Shown piece by piece: positions 60,084-64,000 of a stretch of DNA of 64,000 nt. A program made the position numbers and the translations under genes. The stretch covers positions 20,853,319-20,917,318 of the forward strand of contig NC_067206.1 of the NCBI RefSeq assembly GCF_026262505.1, in the 5' to 3' direction. The notes below the pieces were generated by a model that did not search any database, was not told where the DNA came from, and saw only the letters and a list, made by a program, of their open reading frames with translations. This DNA is from Trichomonas vaginalis G3. Taxonomy: Eukaryota > Parabasalia > Trichomonadida > Trichomonadidae. The stretch's first letter is position 1. The number at the start of each line of letters is the position of its first letter.

Positions 60084-60431
60084 TTATTGATGAGAATTAG
60101 ATTCATTTAAAATTGAATACATATTTTTGAGAGAGTCAAAAATTTCAGGATCGATTTCATCTTCGCATTCATCCAAATATATTCTAAGCTCGGAATTTTC
60201 AAATGCATTCAAAATATTGGCAAAGTTTTCTTTACAAGAAGAGTTAAATAAAATTTCTTGTAAACAATTAATAATAAATTTTGGGTTAAATTCAACAAAA
60301 TCCGAAAGAATTTCAAACACCTTTTCAAATTTGTCATTAAATATCGAAAGGGATATTGAATCTTTTATGATAATAGCGATGAGGATATTTATCAAAATTT
60401 CCTTATTTTTGAAGAGTGCGGGATAAATTTG
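60084..60431 (-). pseudogene. Armadillo-like fragment, copy 8
   Basis: Same peptide and truncation point as 219-566. Confidence 0.4.
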
Positions 60432-60541
60432 TCAAGTGTCACTTTTCAATAACCTTAAATTACGCTGTTCTAATTTTTTAAAAAATAACCTTAAATTATA
60501 TTTGAAGAAATTATGTCTATGATATATGTTTTTTCTAGAAT

Positions 60542-61538
60542 CTTGGAGTTTTCATGCACTACACAAGAGCTCCAAGGTTCCAAGAGTGAATGCTCAATAG
60601 CAATTATAGAGATGTACCTTTTCAAAATGACTTTTACTGATTAAATTTAATCAATAGAAGACATTTTGAAAAGGTACCTCTACAATTAGATATACAAGAG
60701 ATTCAAAGCTTCATTTCAGATAGATTTGAAACTTTGAAACTCTTGGTAGATTTTGAGTGAATGCTGACAATCATCTTTGAGAAGGTTTTCTTAAAGAAAA
60801 CCTTCTCAAAGAGGTTTCTCAGGAGCCCTGAGGCTCCCTTTCGTAATGATTGGGAGCCTTGGGGCTCCTGAGACGAAGAATGGCTTCGCCGAATCTTTGA
60901 TCAGCAGAGGCCAAATGAAAAGGCCTCTACTGATGGATTCTCAGGAGCCCTGAGGCTCCCTTTCGTAATGATTGGGAGCCTTGGGGCTCCTGAGACGAAG
61001 AATGGCTTCGCCGAATCTTTGATCAGCAGAGGCCAAATGAAAAGGCCTCTGCTGATGGATTCTCAGGAGCCCTGAGGCTCCCTTTCGTAATGATTGGGAG
61101 CCTTGGGGCTCCTGAGACGAAGAATGGCTTCGCCGAATCTTTGATCAGCAGAGGCCAAATGAAAAGGCCTCTGCTGATGGATTCTCAGGAGCCCTGAGGC
61201 TCCCTTTCGTAATGATTGGGAGCCTTGGGGCTCCTGCAGCAGAGTATCGCTCCGCTCCATTAATTTTTTTTAAAAAAAAGTGCCGTGTGGCAAATTTGTC
61301 CTGTTCCCTCTCCTAACACATAACTCCACAACTACCCAAGTACTATATTGCCACTCCTTCCCGCATTGCATTTGAGAAACATTAAAAGTGGCGACAAGTG
61401 CACTTGCCATGGCATATTGTTGCGCGTATATACTACTTCTAATGAAAGAAGCAGTATATACGCGCAATTCGAGTGAGATTGCAGCAGAAAGTCGAGAAGA
61501 GAGCCCTTTCTTAAGGTTAGGACTCCCTTCTCGACTTT
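60542..61538. other. Hairpin-dense tract, unit 8
   Basis: Same hairpin series as 678-2040, with the 3.4-copy minisatellite. A 1-bp change in the T run lies just upstream (about 60531). Confidence 0.85.
60820..61236. repeat. 122-bp minisatellite, 3.4 copies (unit 8)
   Basis: Order A,G,G at the variable stem base. Confidence 0.97.
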
Positions 61539-61581
61539 ATTATACAATGAAATATAAATCATAGTATATTTTTGTCACTTT

Positions 61582-61788
61582 TCACATCGTATTACCCCGA
61601 TAGAAACAAAACAAAACGACTTTCTTGATATATCAATAAATGGCACGGATAATTTATTGGATGCATTGGAAAAATATTTTAATACATATCCTATTGAGCA
61701 AAATCGATTTCAAAAAGATGAAATATTAGAATGGCCCAAGTATTTAATCATACAATTAAACTTTCGTAAGACGAAATGGTGGAAGTGA
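61582..61788 (+). pseudogene. USP fragment, unit 8
   Basis: Same broken frame as 2084-2290. Confidence 0.62.
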
Positions 61789-61991
61789 AGTGATGTTGAA
61801 ACCTTGATATTTCCTCGAAATTTCTACAAAACATATATTAGACATAAAGCATATATCTTATTTTATTAAGAATGTTGAATAATAATATTATTAAATATTA
61901 AGCTTTAAAAAAGCTAATTAAATTCAAAAATGAATATATATTATTATTGGATAAATATTAATCAGAACAAATGATTTTTTTATTAATGCTA

Positions 61992-64000
61992 TGTAATAAA
62001 CAGAAATTCATCAAAAGTGACAGCTCTCAATTTTTGACATTTGTAAATTCTAAATTGAATGAGAAAAATGAAATAACACTAAGCATAATACAATATTCTA
62101 GATTTAATTATAATTAGGAAAAAGTTAGTTTTGAGAGTACTTTTCATAGGCATATAGAATGAAATCTTCTGAAAAATAATATCACATAAACTCATATTAT
62201 TTTCTAATATATAACTATTTTATATAAAAATCAAATTCAATGATCTTAAAAGCGAAGGATAAACCTCAAAATTTACGAATATAATGAGTGGGAATATAAT
62301 GCTTATCTATCATAAAACCATATGAAATATCAATTTTTGCTTTACGCCTAATTTTTGACGACAATTAGCAAAAAATGTTAAATGTTAACACTCAGTCCAT
62401 TTGAATATGAAAAATAAAATTGACTTTGATTAAATGTTTTTATTTATCATGCAATTCTTCTTGCGACCAAAGATTTGAATAAAAGTTCAAAAAATAAGAT
62501 AGCTTAAAAATAATATACGGTAGTGTTTACTAATAGATGAATAGTATATAAATTCTATTAAAATGGATTTGATCCAAAAAATATATAAAATTTGATCATA
62601 AATAAAATCGTTTTAAATTACTTCTTCATTTAAATTATAACAATTATTTTTGATTTTTATTTATCATCCACATTCAAATTTGAATCTTATCACAAAAGAA
62701 GGACCACTTTTATGACTACTGCCAAATCTATAAACAGAGAATGGCTATTTGAAGCTAAAAGAAGAATAGAAGAAGGTGAATATTACAAAAGTGTGGGAAA
62801 GGAAGTTGAATTGGAAAATGGTAAAATTAAATTGAATGTTGCCGAAAATACAATAAGAAGAGCATTTCAACTTCAAGAAATCGAATTACCAAAAGTTAGT
62901 CGCGGCAGAAAACCAAATCCACCAACATTTGAACAAAAACAATTAATTAATTCTTGTGTTTCACAATATAAAGGAGGAATTTCAAAAACTTATTTATTGA
63001 TTAAAAGGTTTCAAAATATTGTTCAAAATCCCGATTGTGAGAAAGAAAAAGAAGAAATTGCAAAAGAATTTGAAAATATAGAAGATTTGACAAAAGATCA
63101 AATTTTTGACAATTTACAAAAAATAAAGCCTCATCAAGTGGAAAAATTTATGATGGAATCAGGTTTATCTTCAAAAAGAGATTACAAACCAGCAGATCCA
63201 CCTACCAAATATCGTGCCATATCAAAGAATTTGATATGGCACTGCGATATTCATTACCTTCACGGTAATGTTTCTTTTCCATTCTTTGCCATATTGAATG
63301 ATATGACACGTAAAGTTCTCAAAACTAAATTATTGAAAAACAAGTCTTCCAACTCAACAGCGAATATTTTAAGAAAACTTTTAGAGGAGTTTATCCCTTA
63401 CTGCATCTGGACCGATAACGGCGGTGAAAACCGCGGTGAATTCGGCCAGGTTATGCAGGAAAACGGAATAGTTTGGAAGCACACCTTGCCGTATATGCCA
63501 AGACAGAACGGCAAGGTGGAGCGCCTGTGGCCAAGCTTAGAAAAGTTTTTGCCAGACGAGTTGGATGATATTCAACAAATCAAGGACTCAGTTCAGCAGT
63601 TCATTGAAAAATACAACAATACACCACATTTATCTCTCGATATTAATCCAAAAACGAATAGTAATTACACTCCTAACGAATTATTCGAAGTTTCAAAATT
63701 TTGGTACGAGCCAGAAATGCAAAAATGGGAGTTATATATCAAAGAGGAATGGGTTTTAGCAAAATTTGAATAATTACATCATTTTAAATGACTTCTAAAC
63801 AATTTTATTTATGATCAAATTTTATATATCTTTTTGGATCAAATCCATTTTAATAGAATTTATATACTATTCATCTATTAGTAAACACTACCGTATATTA
63901 TTTTTAAGCTATCTTATTTTTTGAAATTTTATTCAAATCTTTGGTCGCAAGAAGAATTGCATGATAAATAAAAACATTTAATCAAAGTCAATTTTATTTT
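61992..64000 (+). mobile_element. Integrase-type transposon, unit 8, cut by window end
   Basis: Left tip, left arm and whole gene are present; the right arm is cut at 64000. Shares the two left-arm homopolymer deletions of the unit-5 copy. Confidence 0.9.
62712..63773 (+). CDS. DDE integrase-type transposase, unit 8
   Basis: Identical protein, complete; the element is cut by the window end after the gene. Confidence 0.93.
   Translation: MTTAKSINREWLFEAKRRIEEGEYYKSVGKEVELENGKIKLNVAENTIRRAFQLQEIELPKVSRGRKPNPPTFEQKQLINSCVSQYKGGISKTYLLIKRFQNIVQNPDCEKEKEEIAKEFENIEDLTKDQIFDNLQKIKPHQVEKFMMESGLSSKRDYKPADPPTKYRAISKNLIWHCDIHYLHGNVSFPFFAILNDMTRKVLKTKLLKNKSSNSTANILRKLLEEFIPYCIWTDNGGENRGEFGQVMQENGIVWKHTLPYMPRQNGKVERLWPSLEKFLPDELDDIQQIKDSVQQFIEKYNNTPHLSLDINPKTNSNYTPNELFEVSKFWYEPEMQKWELYIKEEWVLAKFE

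Larger units (their letters stand above)
59866..64000 (+). repeat. Macrosatellite unit 8, cut by window end
   Basis: Starts like the other units and runs into the right subterminal arm of the integrase-type transposon, where the window stops. It has a 3.4-copy minisatellite and shares two homopolymer deletions with unit 5. Confidence 0.95.

Noticed and set aside
1-64000. Ribosomal RNA or tRNA genes as the basis of the tandem array
   Set aside because: No tRNA cloverleaf or conserved rRNA core was recognised in any part of the unit.
1-64000. Bacterial plasmid or phage
   Set aside because: The closed middle contig suggests a circle, but the genes are eukaryotic transposons and host-gene fragments; no replication, partition or phage genes are seen.

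Overview
The window is one long head-to-tail array of a single repeat unit of about 8.78 kb (a macrosatellite). It holds six whole or nearly whole copies and two that are cut, one by the window edge. Unit boundaries, taken from the sequence that recurs from base 1, fall at 1, 9150, 13175, 21837, 31101, 39877, 48650 and 59866. Two runs of exactly 100 N (9667-9766 and 54026-54125) are assembly gaps, so the window is three contigs. The DNA is very AT-rich. Genes are intronless where intact. Fragments of an armadillo-type protein, a ubiquitin-specific protease and a pogo/CENP-B-type transposase make it eukaryotic. A parabasalid protist (Trichomonas/Tritrichomonas type) is my best guess, based on base composition, a TCAYWW-type initiator 20 nt before the one intact gene and the style of the proteins. 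That is inference.

Each unit reads in the same order. (1) A 5'-truncated armadillo/importin-alpha-like gene fragment on the minus strand. (2) A 1.4 kb tract of consecutive hairpins, containing a GC-rich 122-bp minisatellite of 2.4 to 6.4 copies. (3) A broken ubiquitin-specific protease fragment. (4) A complete 2.42 kb DNA transposon with TG...CA ends, about 450-bp subterminal inverted arms and one intact 353-codon DDE integrase-type transposase. (5) About 1.1 kb of decayed, coding-like sequence. (6) A pogo/Tc1-type transposase pseudogene with the same frameshifts and stops in almost every copy. (7) About 1.8 kb without a recognisable gene, holding a direct and an inverted repeat.

The integrase-type transposase is the only clearly intact gene, and its predicted protein is identical in all seven full copies. 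Everything else is decayed in the same way in all units, so decay came before amplification. Unit 4 (21837-31100) carries an extra 477-bp deletion derivative of the same transposon with a 4-bp target duplication. That shows the family moved after the array formed.

The most striking large-scale fact is that the middle contig (9767-54025, 44,259 bp) holds exactly five units. Its last base and its first base are adjacent positions of the unit, with no overlap and nothing missing. That is what a circular contig cut open would look like. It means either a circular (possibly extrachromosomal) multimer or an assembly-graph cycle placed in a scaffold.
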